A stretch of DNA of 64,000 nucleotides from NCBI GenBank assembly GCA_045110575.1, contig JBGCGF010000032.1, positions 34,813 through 98,812 of the forward strand, in the 5' to 3' direction. This DNA is from CALDTK01 sp045110575. Lineage in GTDB: Bacteria; Bacteroidota; Bacteroidia; Chitinophagales; Saprospiraceae. Shown in pieces: positions 18,375-27,318 of the stretch. The notes below the pieces were generated by a model, which searched no databases, was not told the DNA's origin, and saw only the letters and a list, made by a program, of their open reading frames with translations. The position numbers and the translations under genes are program-made. The number at the start of each line of letters is the position of its first letter. The stretch's first letter is position 1.

Positions 18375-18611
18375 ATGACTCAAGACACTTTCACCCTGCG
18401 ACCGACCGACGAATACATCGAACTCGTGCAGCTACTTAAAGTAAAGGACATCGCCCAAAGTGGCGGCCACGCGAAGATTATCGTTGAGGAAGGGGCTGTT
18501 AAAGTCAACGGCGAGCAGGAGTTCAGAAAGCGGAAGAAGCTTAGACCCGGCGATGTTGTAGAACTGGAGCAGGTGAGCATCTCAATTGCTGCACCACCAG
18601 AATCTAACTAA
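18375..18611 (+). CDS. small RNA-binding S4-domain protein (YbcJ-like)
   Basis: A 78-residue protein made of one S4 RNA-binding domain: EYIELVQLLKVKDIAQSGGH, then VEEGAVKVNGE, RKRKKLRPGDVVEL. This is the free-standing S4 type represented by YbcJ of E. coli, thought to bind structured RNA; in other proteins the domain holds rRNA or tRNA. The length equals the family norm. It stands alone between its own candidate -7 box (18262) and a strong terminator (18663-18698), so it is probably monocistronic. Confidence 0.88.
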   Translation: MTQDTFTLRPTDEYIELVQLLKVKDIAQSGGHAKIIVEEGAVKVNGEQEFRKRKKLRPGDVVELEQVSISIAAPPESN

Positions 18612-18662
18612 CCAGTAACGACCAGTACTGTGACACGCCTTGAGCATGTTACTCATCTGCAC

Positions 18663-18698
18663 GAGAGCGCACACGGTTATTCAACCATGTGCGCTCTC
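18663..18698 (+). terminator. strong hairpin after the S4 gene
   Basis: Arms GAGAGCGCACA (18663-18673) and TGTGCGCTCTC (18688-18698) pair perfectly, with an inner GGTT/AACC extension and TTCAATTT following. Confidence 0.8.
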
Positions 18699-18711
18699 TT
18701 CAATTTAACGC

Positions 18712-19266
18712 ATGACCTCACCAACCCTATCTACCGAACGGCTGCGCTTGCGACTTATCAAATTGTCTGACCTCAACTCGATCCACGCACTGCATTCCAT
18801 TACAGCAATCGATGAGTTCAATACCCTTGGCATTCCTAACTCCATTCAGGAGACAACCGCAATCGTAGAGAACTGGATTGCAGAGAGCATTGACACCGAG
18901 CCTACTAGTTTCACTTTCGCTATTGAACAGTCTACGCCCAACGCATTCGTTGGTCTCATTGCGCTCAAAATTGGCAGTTCAAAATTCAAAAACGGCGAAG
19001 TCTGGTACAAACTGCACCCCAACTATTGGGGCAAAGGCTACGCAACTGAATCGCTTTCGTCCGTTTTGGACTTCGGGTTCAATAACCGAAGCCTCCACCG
19101 GATAGAAGCTGGATGCGCAGTCGATAACATCGGCTCCATCAAGGTTCTTGAAAAGGTAGGCATGACAAGAGAAGGTAGAAAGAGATTGGTTCTGCCCTTA
19201 AAGACGGGATGGTCTGACAACTTTGAATACGCAATTCTGGAAACTGATGAGCGGATTAAATCCTAA
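18712..19266 (+). CDS. GNAT-family N-acetyltransferase (RimJ/RimL type)
   Basis: The 184-residue sequence opens with the classical STERLRLRLI strand of the RimJ/RimL-like acetyltransferases and has the acetyl-CoA-binding region YWGKGYATESL, followed by FGFNNRSLHRIEAGCAVDN and SIKVLEKVGM. Such enzymes acetylate N-terminal or side-chain amines of proteins, antibiotics or metabolites; the acceptor is not predictable. The ATG at 18712 lies 14 bp after the preceding hairpin, so the leader is very short or initiation uses a promoter overlapping the terminator. Confidence 0.88.
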   Translation: MTSPTLSTERLRLRLIKLSDLNSIHALHSITAIDEFNTLGIPNSIQETTAIVENWIAESIDTEPTSFTFAIEQSTPNAFVGLIALKIGSSKFKNGEVWYKLHPNYWGKGYATESLSSVLDFGFNNRSLHRIEAGCAVDNIGSIKVLEKVGMTREGRKRLVLPLKTGWSDNFEYAILETDERIKS

Positions 19267-19308
19267 CTTTTTTTAATGCAGATTACGTTCTGAAAAATAT
19301 CGCCAAGT

Positions 19309-19788
19309 ATGAAATCACGCTACTACCTCATTTTATTATCGGCCCTCTGCACATCACTAAACATGAGTGCGCAAAAAAATAAAACTGAAATATCTTTCAC
19401 AGGTGGCTATGCACTACAACTTGTACCAGCTGGATCGGGATGGCACGGAGGCATAAACGTATACAGCAAAACAGAGAAACGTCTGAAGCTAGATTTACAA
19501 TTCTCTGCAAATTTAACGCGCGAAAAGAACTCGTATCGGTCACATTTTGCGGCCAACTTAATAGGCGGAACCAGATACTACATCCTAGACCCTACAAAGA
19601 CAGCTACCATCTTTACTAATGTATTGGTAGGCCCCGCCTTTGTCATAGAAAATGGAGATGACTACATTGAATCGCTTCTCAACATCGGGTATTCAGTAGG
19701 CATCTTCGTGGACAACAACCGATTCCTTACAGGCCTCTCCATTGAAAGCTACCAGAGTCTGCTCTTTAAGGTCGGCTACGCTTTTTGA
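19309..19788 (+). CDS. small exported, probable outer-membrane beta-barrel protein
   Basis: I do not recognise a named family. A signal peptide (residues 1-21, ending MSAQ) precedes about 138 residues of alternating polar/apolar strands (TEISFTGGYALQL, LKLDLQFSANL, RYYILD, FTNVLVGPAFVI) ending in an aromatic residue (KVGYAF), the pattern of small beta-barrel proteins. The end overlaps the annotated start region of the downstream regulator by a few bases, so the two are probably co-transcribed. Confidence 0.65.
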   Translation: MKSRYYLILLSALCTSLNMSAQKNKTEISFTGGYALQLVPAGSGWHGGINVYSKTEKRLKLDLQFSANLTREKNSYRSHFAANLIGGTRYYILDPTKTATIFTNVLVGPAFVIENGDDYIESLLNIGYSVGIFVDNNRFLTGLSIESYQSLLFKVGYAF

Positions 19789-19799
19789 AAATACACCCA

Positions 19800-20525
19800 A
19801 TGGCAGAAGACAAACCCAGACTCGTTCGCCTCACCGCTATCCTAACACAGTTGCAGTCAAAACAACTTGTGACTGCGCGTGAGATTGCTAAAAAACACAA
19901 CGTTAGCATCCGGACAGTCTATCGAGACATCCGCACACTCGAGCAATCTGGAATCCCAATTGTTACCGAAGAAGGCAAAGGATACTCCATCGGTGAAGGC
20001 TACAAACTGCCGCCAGTCATGTTCACCGAACAAGAGGCAAATGCATTAATCACCGCAGAACAAATAATTCTTCAAAATACGGATCAATCACTTGCTGATC
20101 ATTACAAAAGTGCAATAGAGAAAATCAAATCTACCTTAAAGCATAAGCAAAAAGGTAGCGCCGAACTGTTAAGTAAACGGATTCAAATACGTACAAATAA
20201 TGAAGCTGTAAAGTCAAGCAATCACTTGACGACGCTACAGTCTGCAATCACCGCCTACCAACTCGTTGAAATCGCATACAGGTCAGGAGAAGATAAAACA
20301 AGCACAAGAAGAATTGAACCGTTCGCCCTCATCCACACACAGGAGAACTGGATCTTAGTTGCTTTCTGCAGATTGAGAAGCGATTTCAGGTACTTCAGAC
20401 TAGACCGCATCGAGGAGTTTACGTTACTGAATGAACACTTCGATCCGCATAAGCTCACACTCCAATCGTATTTCGACGAAAAAAGAAAGATCTGGATAAC
20501 GCCCCCTGACACACCCTTGTCATAA
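19800..20525 (+). CDS. WYL-domain transcriptional regulator (YafY-like)
   Basis: The N-terminal winged helix-turn-helix (RLVRLTAILTQLQSKQLVTA, then AREIAKKHNVSIRTVYRDI) is followed by a WYL sensor domain (about residues 130-215, AYQLVEIAYRSGE to ENWILVAFCRLR). These regulators bind nucleotides or other small ligands and usually repress nearby genes. I chose ATG 19800 (MAEDKPRL); an in-frame TTG at 19785 would add five residues and overlap the previous stop. The next gene encodes a GyrI-like ligand-binding protein, a frequent partner, so the two may form one sensing module. Confidence 0.88.
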   Translation: MAEDKPRLVRLTAILTQLQSKQLVTAREIAKKHNVSIRTVYRDIRTLEQSGIPIVTEEGKGYSIGEGYKLPPVMFTEQEANALITAEQIILQNTDQSLADHYKSAIEKIKSTLKHKQKGSAELLSKRIQIRTNNEAVKSSNHLTTLQSAITAYQLVEIAYRSGEDKTSTRRIEPFALIHTQENWILVAFCRLRSDFRYFRLDRIEEFTLLNEHFDPHKLTLQSYFDEKRKIWITPPDTPLS

Positions 20526-20533
20526 GCCGCCCC

Positions 20534-20541
20534 CACCTTTG
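20534..20541 (+). promoter_or_regulatory. weak candidate -7 box CACCTTTG
   Basis: One mismatch to TAnnTTTG, 23 bp upstream of the GyrI-like start. No clear -33 box was seen. Confidence 0.3.
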
Positions 20542-20564
20542 CATCGAACAACAAAACGACAGCA

Positions 20565-21023
20565 ATGGAAAAGGTATCAATTGAAGCATTCAAAGTCATC
20601 GGAATCTCTGTCCGAACCTCCAACGAGAACGGCCAGGCAGGTCAAGACATCCCTCAACTCTGGAGTAGGTTCATGTCCGAAGGAATAGCAGCGCAAATCC
20701 CAAACAAAGTGGACGATAGAATCTTCTCGATTTACACCAACTACTTAGGAGACCACACCGGCCCGTACGACACCATTTTGGGTTGTGAAGTAAGTTCCTT
20801 AGATGAGATTCCAGAAGGAATGATCGGCCAGTCTTTCGAAGGCGGACTGCATGCTAAATTCATCTCCAAAGGTGATTTGACACAAGGAGCAGTCTATGGC
20901 ACCTGGGCCGAAATCTGGCAGACAGAACTTAATCGTACGTATACCGCTGACTTTGAAGTGTATGGTGAGAAAGCCGCAGATCCAACGAATGGAGAGGTAG
21001 ATATCTTTGTTGCGATCAGGTAG
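20565..21023 (+). CDS. GyrI-like / AraC effector-binding-domain protein
   Basis: This 152-residue stand-alone domain matches the SOUL/GyrI-like small-molecule-binding fold found at the end of AraC-type and MerR-type regulators: FKVIGISVRTSN at the start, LWSRFM, FSIYTNYLGDH, YDTILGCEVS and a closing DIFVAIR strand. It has no DNA-binding domain. Such free-standing proteins bind hydrophobic drugs or act as gyrase inhibitors in enterobacteria. Placement 39 bp after a WYL regulator on the same strand suggests that the regulator controls it or that the two share a ligand. Confidence 0.85.
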   Translation: MEKVSIEAFKVIGISVRTSNENGQAGQDIPQLWSRFMSEGIAAQIPNKVDDRIFSIYTNYLGDHTGPYDTILGCEVSSLDEIPEGMIGQSFEGGLHAKFISKGDLTQGAVYGTWAEIWQTELNRTYTADFEVYGEKAADPTNGEVDIFVAIR

Positions 21024-21078
21024 GATACATATACGGAGATAGGTGTCTCGAACTTTGAGTGAAGCTGAATTTTAGTTA

Positions 21079-21092
21079 GCTTTCGCCAAAAC
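21079..21092 (+). repeat. dispersed 14-mer GCTTTCGCCAAAAC
   Basis: Exact copy, followed by C, in the 91-bp gap; it ends 22 bp before the DUF4272 start codon. Confidence 0.85.
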
Positions 21093-21114
21093 CTATAAAA
21101 CGTATTCAATCGAA

Positions 21115-22323
21115 ATGGAAAACTGCACCATCTATAGCCATAAGCTCGAATTTGATAAAGTCGCCCAGCTGGTAAAAGAAAAGCTACCGAAAGCGAAAGT
21201 TGACATCAATGCTGTAGGCAATCAAAAATCCATTATCGCTACGATAAAAGGTGGATTCTTTAGCAAGACGAAAACGCTAAGACTAAACTGGAGAGAACGA
21301 GAAACACCTTCCTACAAGCTCGATGAGGTCAATTGCGGTCTTACGCAAAACCTCTCGGGCATGGTAAACTTCATTAGCAATCTGCCCGCTCAGAATAAAG
21401 ACGTTCAAGGAAAATTCCTGCACAAAGTAATGTCCATGAATTGTGAAATCCCTTTCATTGCAGAACCAGCCATCAGTAAAGAATTTGAAGCAGTTCTAAA
21501 ACAGATCGTTTTTGAGCTTGACGGCTTTGTGTTTGCCCAACCGAATAGTGTTTTCAAAAAGTCCACTGGAGATCACTTTCTGGACAAAAACTTAAACCTA
21601 ATCCAAGACACTGCAGGAAACTGTGAGGTGAACGATATCGAAATCAATGCAGATGCAAAATATCTAGACGGTTCAGATATATACAATGAAGATCAGCTCA
21701 CTCGGAAGGCACGATCGGAAAGTAAGTTGGCAGAAAAAGATATTAAGGTAAATATCAATCTACCTTGTTTGCCATCGTCAGTTGAAACAACACTTAGAGC
21801 GAAGAACGAAATCATTGACAGAATCTACGCCTTACTAATCATTGCTGCAAAAGGTGAAGGAATTTCAAGTGAGCAGTTAGCCAAACCGATTGAAGACAAA
21901 GGCATAAAATCGTTCTCTCCTAAAGAGCACGATGTGTTGCATAACACGGAGCTGACAGATGAAACCAAAGCTTATGCAACTTGGCGCTACGAAAGCCTCT
22001 ACACGTTGATGTGGGCGGTGGGCAAATATCCATCGCTCAAAGAACCGACTGAGCTCTGTGACGTGCAGGATATTGTATCCAAAATACTGCACCCAGACCG
22101 ATCCGATTTCGAAGCAGACTGCATCGTCAGGACTCCAGATGAAATTCTCGACGAACTAGACGCGATATACAGAACGAACTGGGCCTGTGTGGATGCAAGA
22201 ATCAAAGGGCAACACGTAGGAGGAGAAATGAATCCAAGTATTATTTACGAACGCCATTTTGCACTCAATTGGCTAACGTGTTATCACAATCAAGACTGGG
22301 ACAACGTTCAGACAAATACCTAG
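21115..22323 (+). CDS. DUF4272 domain-containing protein
   Basis: The C-terminal half of this 402-residue cytoplasmic protein (about 225-392) matches what I know of DUF4272: AKNEIIDRIYALLIIAAKGE, ATWRYESLYTLMWAVGK, ELCDVQDIVSKIL, ILDELDAIYRTNWACVDAR and YERHFALNWL, in that order. The N-terminal half is not recognised. DUF4272 has no proven reaction; relatives are scattered and often sit in variable regions. It has no signal peptide. The next DUF-type genes (DUF4240 twice, at 27319 and 31356) strengthen the impression of an accessory region. Confidence 0.85.
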   Translation: MENCTIYSHKLEFDKVAQLVKEKLPKAKVDINAVGNQKSIIATIKGGFFSKTKTLRLNWRERETPSYKLDEVNCGLTQNLSGMVNFISNLPAQNKDVQGKFLHKVMSMNCEIPFIAEPAISKEFEAVLKQIVFELDGFVFAQPNSVFKKSTGDHFLDKNLNLIQDTAGNCEVNDIEINADAKYLDGSDIYNEDQLTRKARSESKLAEKDIKVNINLPCLPSSVETTLRAKNEIIDRIYALLIIAAKGEGISSEQLAKPIEDKGIKSFSPKEHDVLHNTELTDETKAYATWRYESLYTLMWAVGKYPSLKEPTELCDVQDIVSKILHPDRSDFEADCIVRTPDEILDELDAIYRTNWACVDARIKGQHVGGEMNPSIIYERHFALNWLTCYHNQDWDNVQTNT

Positions 22324-22459
22324 CAAGAAGGCATCGTCAATAATCGATTCCTTATGGAGATGACTAGCGAAAAGATCCAAGCGCGCTAATTAAAACGCGT
22401 CGTACATATTAACGTGCAACTTGGCACAAAAACGCAACAGTTCGCAACACACATATGCC

Positions 22460-22481
22460 ACACTCCTTGCATTAGGAGTGT
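22460..22481 (+). terminator. possible weak hairpin
   Basis: Arms ACACTCCT and AGGAGTGT around TGCATT, 137 bp after the DUF4272 stop. There is no T-run, so the terminator function is doubtful. Confidence 0.3.
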
Positions 22482-22538
22482 TGTCACAACCTCTTATTGG
22501 CTGCATTCGTATCTTACTAAAGCACCCTCCCAGTTCTT

Positions 22539-22552
22539 GTTTTGGCGAAAGC
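22539..22552 (-). repeat. dispersed 14-mer, minus orientation
   Basis: GTTTTGGCGAAAGC on the plus strand, 47 bp before the zincin start codon. Confidence 0.85.
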
Positions 22553-22598
22553 GCTAAGGCCCTCGTGATACAGGGCTAGAGGTAAAAAGCACAGTATT

Positions 22599-24905
22599 AT
22601 GAAAACTCGGTCACTACAATTCGCCCTCTTCTTTTTCATTAGCTCTTTGTGTTCCATCTCCACTTCTGCTTGGGCACAAGATCCTAATTGCACCGCCACT
22701 ACGCTCGAAGATTTCTACGATTGCTATGGTGGCCAAAGCACCTTCAGCCAGCATTCACAAGATGCCATCACCGCTTACATTCAAGCGGAAGATGCCATCG
22801 CCGCCGGTGATTACGCCCAAGCGAAGGGACTGATTGACCAAGTTTTCAGCTTATATCCGAAGGGAGCCACTATCTGGGGAACCCTCTTCAGAGACGTAAA
22901 CGGCGCCAACATCGGCACACCGCATGGCTACTATGGCTTACTCATGATGGAGGAGATTGCAGATCACCACCTCAATAATACTACACCTGCAGAAGTGCGC
23001 ACCGTCAACATGAAGGTCGTCCTCGCCGGATGCACCGAAGGCATCCAACCGACCAATAACGCAGAGTTAGCTGCCGGTACAGGACCGTTTGTAACGAACT
23101 CACTCGATCCAGAAATCAAAGCAAATGACTACCGAGTAATCAAGCAGTCATTGGATATGCTGACTAAATACACTACTGCCCTCTCAAAAGGAGGACTAGT
23201 TCTGGAGGTGGAAATCATGGAGCTCCCGAATCTTTGTATACCAATGACGGTCTCCACTAGCGCACCTTTTTTCGCGAGAGCAGCGATTGGACCATTTTGG
23301 GATCAGCTTAGCGATGAGGTAAAAGACAACACCGATTGGTGGTGGTTGATCTCGCCTTCTCACGTGCCTGAATTCCCCGACTTTGACGACAAATCATTCA
23401 TCACTGGAGGCATGGGAGGTGATGCGAAAGGAGGTCCTGTTTTTATAGCAAACGATACGTGGATTACCCGCAAACCCGCTCACCTCGGAAGCGGTGCCTA
23501 CAGCGACATTGAGCGCAGAATCTATCTCCCTCAATGGATGATGCACGAGTTCTATCACCACCTTTTTAGACTCTACCCTGCGCTTGAGTTGGAGGTTACC
23601 GGACACGATTGGTTTGACCGAAACAGTTGGCCATCGGACTTCGAAGGTCGTTTTGAACCAGACTACTATACCGAGGCCCTCCACAAACGTCTACAACTTC
23701 AGGATTGTGATCCACTAAATAATCGGTTGATTACACGAATTGACACTTCCAGGCGACAGGAATTCACACAGATTACTATTGACGAATTACTTGGTGAATA
23801 TTCACTAGATGTTATTGGAAACGATTGGCATGAAGGTCAAATAATCCAGTCTGGAAGCCGATACTTCTGGCTCAATACGGCAGGTAGACAATGGGAAGTC
23901 TTTCCTCAACTTCAAGATGGGAAATTTACCACAGGATCCGACTCACCTTACCCTGGAGAAGATTTTTTCTTGGAGCTCGCTGAAGATGCAGATGGTGAAT
24001 TCATCCCTGGCGTATTCGCGCTAAGATACCAAGGCTCACTCTACAACAAACGCTTCAACATGCTGCGTACTTCTACCGTAGTTGAAGTCGCAATGGGTAG
24101 CTACACCAGAAGTCCGACAGAAACATCACTTCACACTGGCAGTATACTTAAAGAGGCCGGCGAATTCTCATGGTCAAATGACGCAGGCGATCTATGGTCG
24201 CTTACGCCGAATGCTGAGGAGGAAAACTTCGAGTTGAATACAGACAGCCCTACCCCTGACGAAACGTTCGAATTGATTCTGATCGAAGATCAATGTGGTG
24301 AGTTACGAACACTCGGTTTCAAGTACCAAGAAGACTACTACTGGCGGGAGAAACAAGATGCGCTTAATGCTTCGCCGACAGAGGTGAACCCGCTGGCAGA
24401 TTTGCTGCTGGATGAAAATTTCGCTCCCTTGGCGATTGACATCTCGACGGTGTTTACCGACCCAGAAGGTGAAGCCTTATTCCTTTTTGCTTCAAGTGGC
24501 GATGCTTCACTTATTACCACGCAGGTAACGAATCAGACGCTAACCCTAACGGGCGGTCAGCCAGGAATAATCAATATTCTACTCACTGCCGTTGATACCA
24601 ATGGAGGTGTAGCGACGAGTGATTTTGAGGTACAGGTTGGCAGCGTCAACTCAACAAAGGAAGAGAATGCACTAGCCCAGTCTATCTCCTTCTTCCCAAA
24701 TCCAACTAGCGGCATGCTCTCGATACGTGGAGACCTCTCTAATTGCGACGTATCTCTTACCAACTTTGACGGGGCCATTCAGCAGGTTCAGCTTTCGCCA
24801 AAACAGGAAATAAACCTAAGTGGCTTACCGTCCGGCGTTTACTTCCTACAAGTTGTAAATCGAGCAACAGGCGCAAAAGCCATTGAGCGAGTTGTTAGGT
24901 TGTAA
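22599..24905 (+). CDS. T9SS-secreted probable zinc metallopeptidase
   Basis: A 768-residue secreted protein with signal peptide (1-27, ending AWAQ). A zincin motif HEFYH lies at residues 316-320 (MMHEFYHHLF), with candidate third ligands shortly downstream (VTGHDWFDR); the surrounding family is unknown to me. The middle contains two similar strand-rich units (SGSRYFWLNTAGRQWEVFPQ at about 420 and a second at about 510), then a cadherin/PKD-like segment (about 615-685) and a T9SS type A sorting domain (about 690-768, FFPNPTSG to the final RVVRL). I infer a peptidase exported to the surface. A dispersed 14-mer is embedded at 24791-24804, and a decayed relative lies at 29469-29717. Confidence 0.78.
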   Translation: MKTRSLQFALFFFISSLCSISTSAWAQDPNCTATTLEDFYDCYGGQSTFSQHSQDAITAYIQAEDAIAAGDYAQAKGLIDQVFSLYPKGATIWGTLFRDVNGANIGTPHGYYGLLMMEEIADHHLNNTTPAEVRTVNMKVVLAGCTEGIQPTNNAELAAGTGPFVTNSLDPEIKANDYRVIKQSLDMLTKYTTALSKGGLVLEVEIMELPNLCIPMTVSTSAPFFARAAIGPFWDQLSDEVKDNTDWWWLISPSHVPEFPDFDDKSFITGGMGGDAKGGPVFIANDTWITRKPAHLGSGAYSDIERRIYLPQWMMHEFYHHLFRLYPALELEVTGHDWFDRNSWPSDFEGRFEPDYYTEALHKRLQLQDCDPLNNRLITRIDTSRRQEFTQITIDELLGEYSLDVIGNDWHEGQIIQSGSRYFWLNTAGRQWEVFPQLQDGKFTTGSDSPYPGEDFFLELAEDADGEFIPGVFALRYQGSLYNKRFNMLRTSTVVEVAMGSYTRSPTETSLHTGSILKEAGEFSWSNDAGDLWSLTPNAEEENFELNTDSPTPDETFELILIEDQCGELRTLGFKYQEDYYWREKQDALNASPTEVNPLADLLLDENFAPLAIDISTVFTDPEGEALFLFASSGDASLITTQVTNQTLTLTGGQPGIINILLTAVDTNGGVATSDFEVQVGSVNSTKEENALAQSISFFPNPTSGMLSIRGDLSNCDVSLTNFDGAIQQVQLSPKQEINLSGLPSGVYFLQVVNRATGAKAIERVVRL
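24791..24804 (+). repeat. dispersed 14-mer inside the zincin gene
   Basis: Exact copy within the T9SS domain coding region, read as LSPK; the same sequence is kept in the pseudogene at 29603. Confidence 0.85.
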
Positions 24906-24926
24906 GGCGTAGAGAAAGCACAAGAC

Positions 24927-24976
24927 AGATAAAATAACAAAAGCGGCTCTTGCGAGCCGCTTTTGTTATTTTATCT
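24927..24976. terminator. perfect 23-bp inverted repeat, bidirectional terminator
   Basis: Arms 24927-24949 and 24954-24976 are perfect inverted copies around the loop TTGC. The GC core (GCGGCTC/GAGCCGC) is flanked by A-rich and T-rich arms, so it can terminate from either side. Confidence 0.9.
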
Positions 24977-25125
24977 CGGCGCGTCATTCATCCAGAATTG
25001 TCGACAGAAGTTCCTCCCCCTAAAAATTTAGTTAAATCTTAGAGGCCAGGCAGCATTCTTGGGACATCGAAGGTTAAGAGAGTAACAATAAATTTTTATT
25101 ACACTTCTCCAGCCCTACCCCACAG

Positions 25126-26106
25126 ATGAAATACAGCTTACTCCTTTCTCTTAGCACACTTCTTTTTATACTTAATGCTACTTCGCAAAACTTGGTAGAA
25201 AACCATAGTTTTGAAGACCAACGTTTCGCCCCATGCGGAATAGCAAGCCAATTCGAAGCCATACTCCCTGGCTGGGACTCTCCTTCAAGACTAGGCGGAA
25301 GCGTATACTCAACCTCCATTGATCAAGATTGCTACAACTTCCAACCGAATAGCAGTTACAGCGGCCCTGTCGGAATGAAAGGAACTGAATCCCCAAGTGA
25401 CGGGGACGCTTTTGCTGGCATATGGATATACACAATAGAAGGCCAAGAAATCCGACAATACATGAGAGGACAGCTTAGTAAACCACTCATAGAAGGCAAA
25501 TCATATAAAGTCAAGTTAAAAGTATCCCTTGCCGATTTCATGGAGAGCTCTGTAGGCGAACTAGGAATTGCGTTCATGAAGGATACTGAAATCCAGCGAG
25601 ATGGCGATCTTATTATAGCTGAACCTCAATTAAGAATCACAACTAACCTTAACATAACTAACGGATGGGCAAAGTTTGATGAAACGTTCGTAAGCGATGG
25701 CGATCACAACTACTTCATCATTGGAAATTTTAAATCTGATATTGAGACTGACATCTTTCAAAACCCATCAGCTTCAGGTGCAAATAGCACCTACGGAGCT
25801 TACTACTACTTTGATGAAGTGAGTGTCGAAGAAGTCACGGTCAATTCTACGAGTAGTCAGCCGCTTGAGAGCCTTAGCGTATACCCTACCCTCGTTACAA
25901 GCCAGTTGACCTACGAATTAAAAGGCAGCACCTTCAAAGAATTCAAAATCGTCAATACTTTTGGCCGAACGATTAAAAAAGTGAATACAAATGGACAAAT
26001 GCACGGGCAGATTGAATGCTCTTCTCTAGCTCCTGGTTCTTATTTCTTGATTGGTGAAAATCAGGATGGAAAACGAGTATCGACGAAGTTCTTCAGGGCT
26101 GACTAG
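25126..26106 (+). CDS. T9SS-secreted jelly-roll-like protein of unknown function
   Basis: This 326-residue protein has a signal peptide (1-20, ending ATSQ) and then a segment beginning NLVENHSFED and continuing PGWDSPSRLGG, a layout common to CBM4/9-like or galactose-binding-like beta-sandwiches in Bacteroidota. The last 75 residues form a T9SS type A sorting domain (LESLSVYPTLVTSQLTYELK to KFFRAD), though the usual YPNPT is YPTLV here. It is probably surface-attached and may bind carbohydrate or another polymer. Terminators stand on both sides (24927-24976 and 26133-26160), so it is likely monocistronic. Confidence 0.78.
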   Translation: MKYSLLLSLSTLLFILNATSQNLVENHSFEDQRFAPCGIASQFEAILPGWDSPSRLGGSVYSTSIDQDCYNFQPNSSYSGPVGMKGTESPSDGDAFAGIWIYTIEGQEIRQYMRGQLSKPLIEGKSYKVKLKVSLADFMESSVGELGIAFMKDTEIQRDGDLIIAEPQLRITTNLNITNGWAKFDETFVSDGDHNYFIIGNFKSDIETDIFQNPSASGANSTYGAYYYFDEVSVEEVTVNSTSSQPLESLSVYPTLVTSQLTYELKGSTFKEFKIVNTFGRTIKKVNTNGQMHGQIECSSLAPGSYFLIGENQDGKRVSTKFFRAD

Positions 26107-26132
26107 GAACAGCCATCTACAGGTTCACATAC

Positions 26133-26160
26133 GCCCCACATTGCGAAAGCGATGTGGGGT
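26133..26160 (+). terminator. hairpin terminator
   Basis: Arms GCCCCACAT (26133-26141) and ATGTGGGGT (26152-26160, one G-U pair) followed by GTTCTATTTT, 27 bp after the stop codon. Confidence 0.75.
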
Positions 26161-26228
26161 GTTCTATTTTCATGTAGTTTGTCTGGCACAAGTACTATTC
26201 CTCCTTTACAACCCCATCAAGACACCTC

Positions 26229-27176
26229 ATGGATACTGAGAACACTAGAGCAATACTGAAACCGCATGGCTACCGAGCAGAGCGACCACTAAGTATGAAA
26301 GACAATCTCTTCTCCTACGAGCACTCACCAGTAATTGCTTATGGCGTAGATAAAGGTTCTCACATTGAGTATAGTGAATCTACCGAACAGACTGACTTCG
26401 ATGGAAAACTTAGTAAGATAAGAGAGCTTGCCTTAGCTAACAATGCAAAGATCCAAGTGTCTCATTCTGTACAAGATATTGAAGGAGACAAACTCTTCAT
26501 CGTTGAACCTCATGAGTATGCAGCTGAAAAAATTCTAGACAAAGCCTTCCTCAGTGTTGTTGCTCAAGAACTAGGAACAACGTCTTTCCTTGTTGGAATA
26601 CCACACCAGGGGGTCTTTGCGGCAATGAGCAGCACCAGTGGGTTCAAGCTGAAATTTGCGGGATTCATAAAGCAGAAGTTTGAGAACCCAGAAGCGAATA
26701 CGATAACACCACACATCTTCGAGATCTTCGAAGGCGAAATCATAAGCGTTGGAGGTGAGGCGATTGGTAGCGTGACAAATACAATAGGCGAAAATGCGAA
26801 TGGCGACCTTACGGTTGAGATAAAATCAGATAGCCTTGAAGAGTTCCGAGAACAAGTATCCGCGGGGTATCAGCAGGCGATGCTCTTAGCGATGAAGAAC
26901 AAACAATTCTCTGGCAATATCATCTTCAATGAAAACAATCCCAATTTCAAATTTGACACAGCGGTTCTTGCAAAATGCAAGTCTTTCAAGGATCAAATAG
27001 TGGACAATGAAATGGCCCAAACCATAAGTATAGCAATGTCTGGAAATGGCATCACTCCCTCGTTTACGCATGAGGGTAAAATGATCGCTCTCCCAGCAAC
27101 TCAGCAAGCAGAAGCCCAGCCAACTCAGCCAACTCAGCCAACTCAAAATAAAAAGTGGTGGCAATTCTGGAAGTAG
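26229..27176 (+). CDS. hypothetical cytoplasmic protein ending in a WWQFWK motif
   Basis: I do not recognise the family of this 315-residue protein. It lacks a signal peptide. The body is mixed alpha/beta (for example VVAQELGTTSFLVGIPHQGV and HIFEIFEGEII), followed by a low-complexity tail of Q/P/T (about 290-307) and the terminal KKWWQFWK, an aromatic tail also seen on unrelated cytoplasmic stress or secretion-linked proteins. The tail repeats are short (PTQ three times). It stands between the T9SS protein and the DUF4240 gene in the accessory-looking stretch. Confidence 0.6.
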   Translation: MDTENTRAILKPHGYRAERPLSMKDNLFSYEHSPVIAYGVDKGSHIEYSESTEQTDFDGKLSKIRELALANNAKIQVSHSVQDIEGDKLFIVEPHEYAAEKILDKAFLSVVAQELGTTSFLVGIPHQGVFAAMSSTSGFKLKFAGFIKQKFENPEANTITPHIFEIFEGEIISVGGEAIGSVTNTIGENANGDLTVEIKSDSLEEFREQVSAGYQQAMLLAMKNKQFSGNIIFNENNPNFKFDTAVLAKCKSFKDQIVDNEMAQTISIAMSGNGITPSFTHEGKMIALPATQQAEAQPTQPTQPTQNKKWWQFWK

Positions 27177-27249
27177 TCGATTCTTACAAAAAGAAAGTAA
27201 AATACTTAACCACTGATACGATTACGCTAGCCTCAGCTATGCCTATAAG

Positions 27250-27315
27250 ATGAAACAACTCACTACTCTACTGTTTCTCTTTATGATGGCCTGCTGCGAA
27301 AATCAAAACGAATAA
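27250..27315 (+). CDS. possible 21-residue lipoprotein-signal microprotein
   Basis: ATG to TAA encodes MKQLTTLLFLFMMACCENQN plus a final E: a basic start, a hydrophobic core and a lipobox-like MMAC ending. It closes 3 bp before the DUF4240 start codon. It may be a genuine micro-lipoprotein, a translation-coupling leader, or the remnant of a longer lipoprotein. Only the hydrophobic pattern and the position support it. Confidence 0.35.
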   Translation: MKQLTTLLFLFMMACCENQNE

Positions 27316-27318
27316 CAC

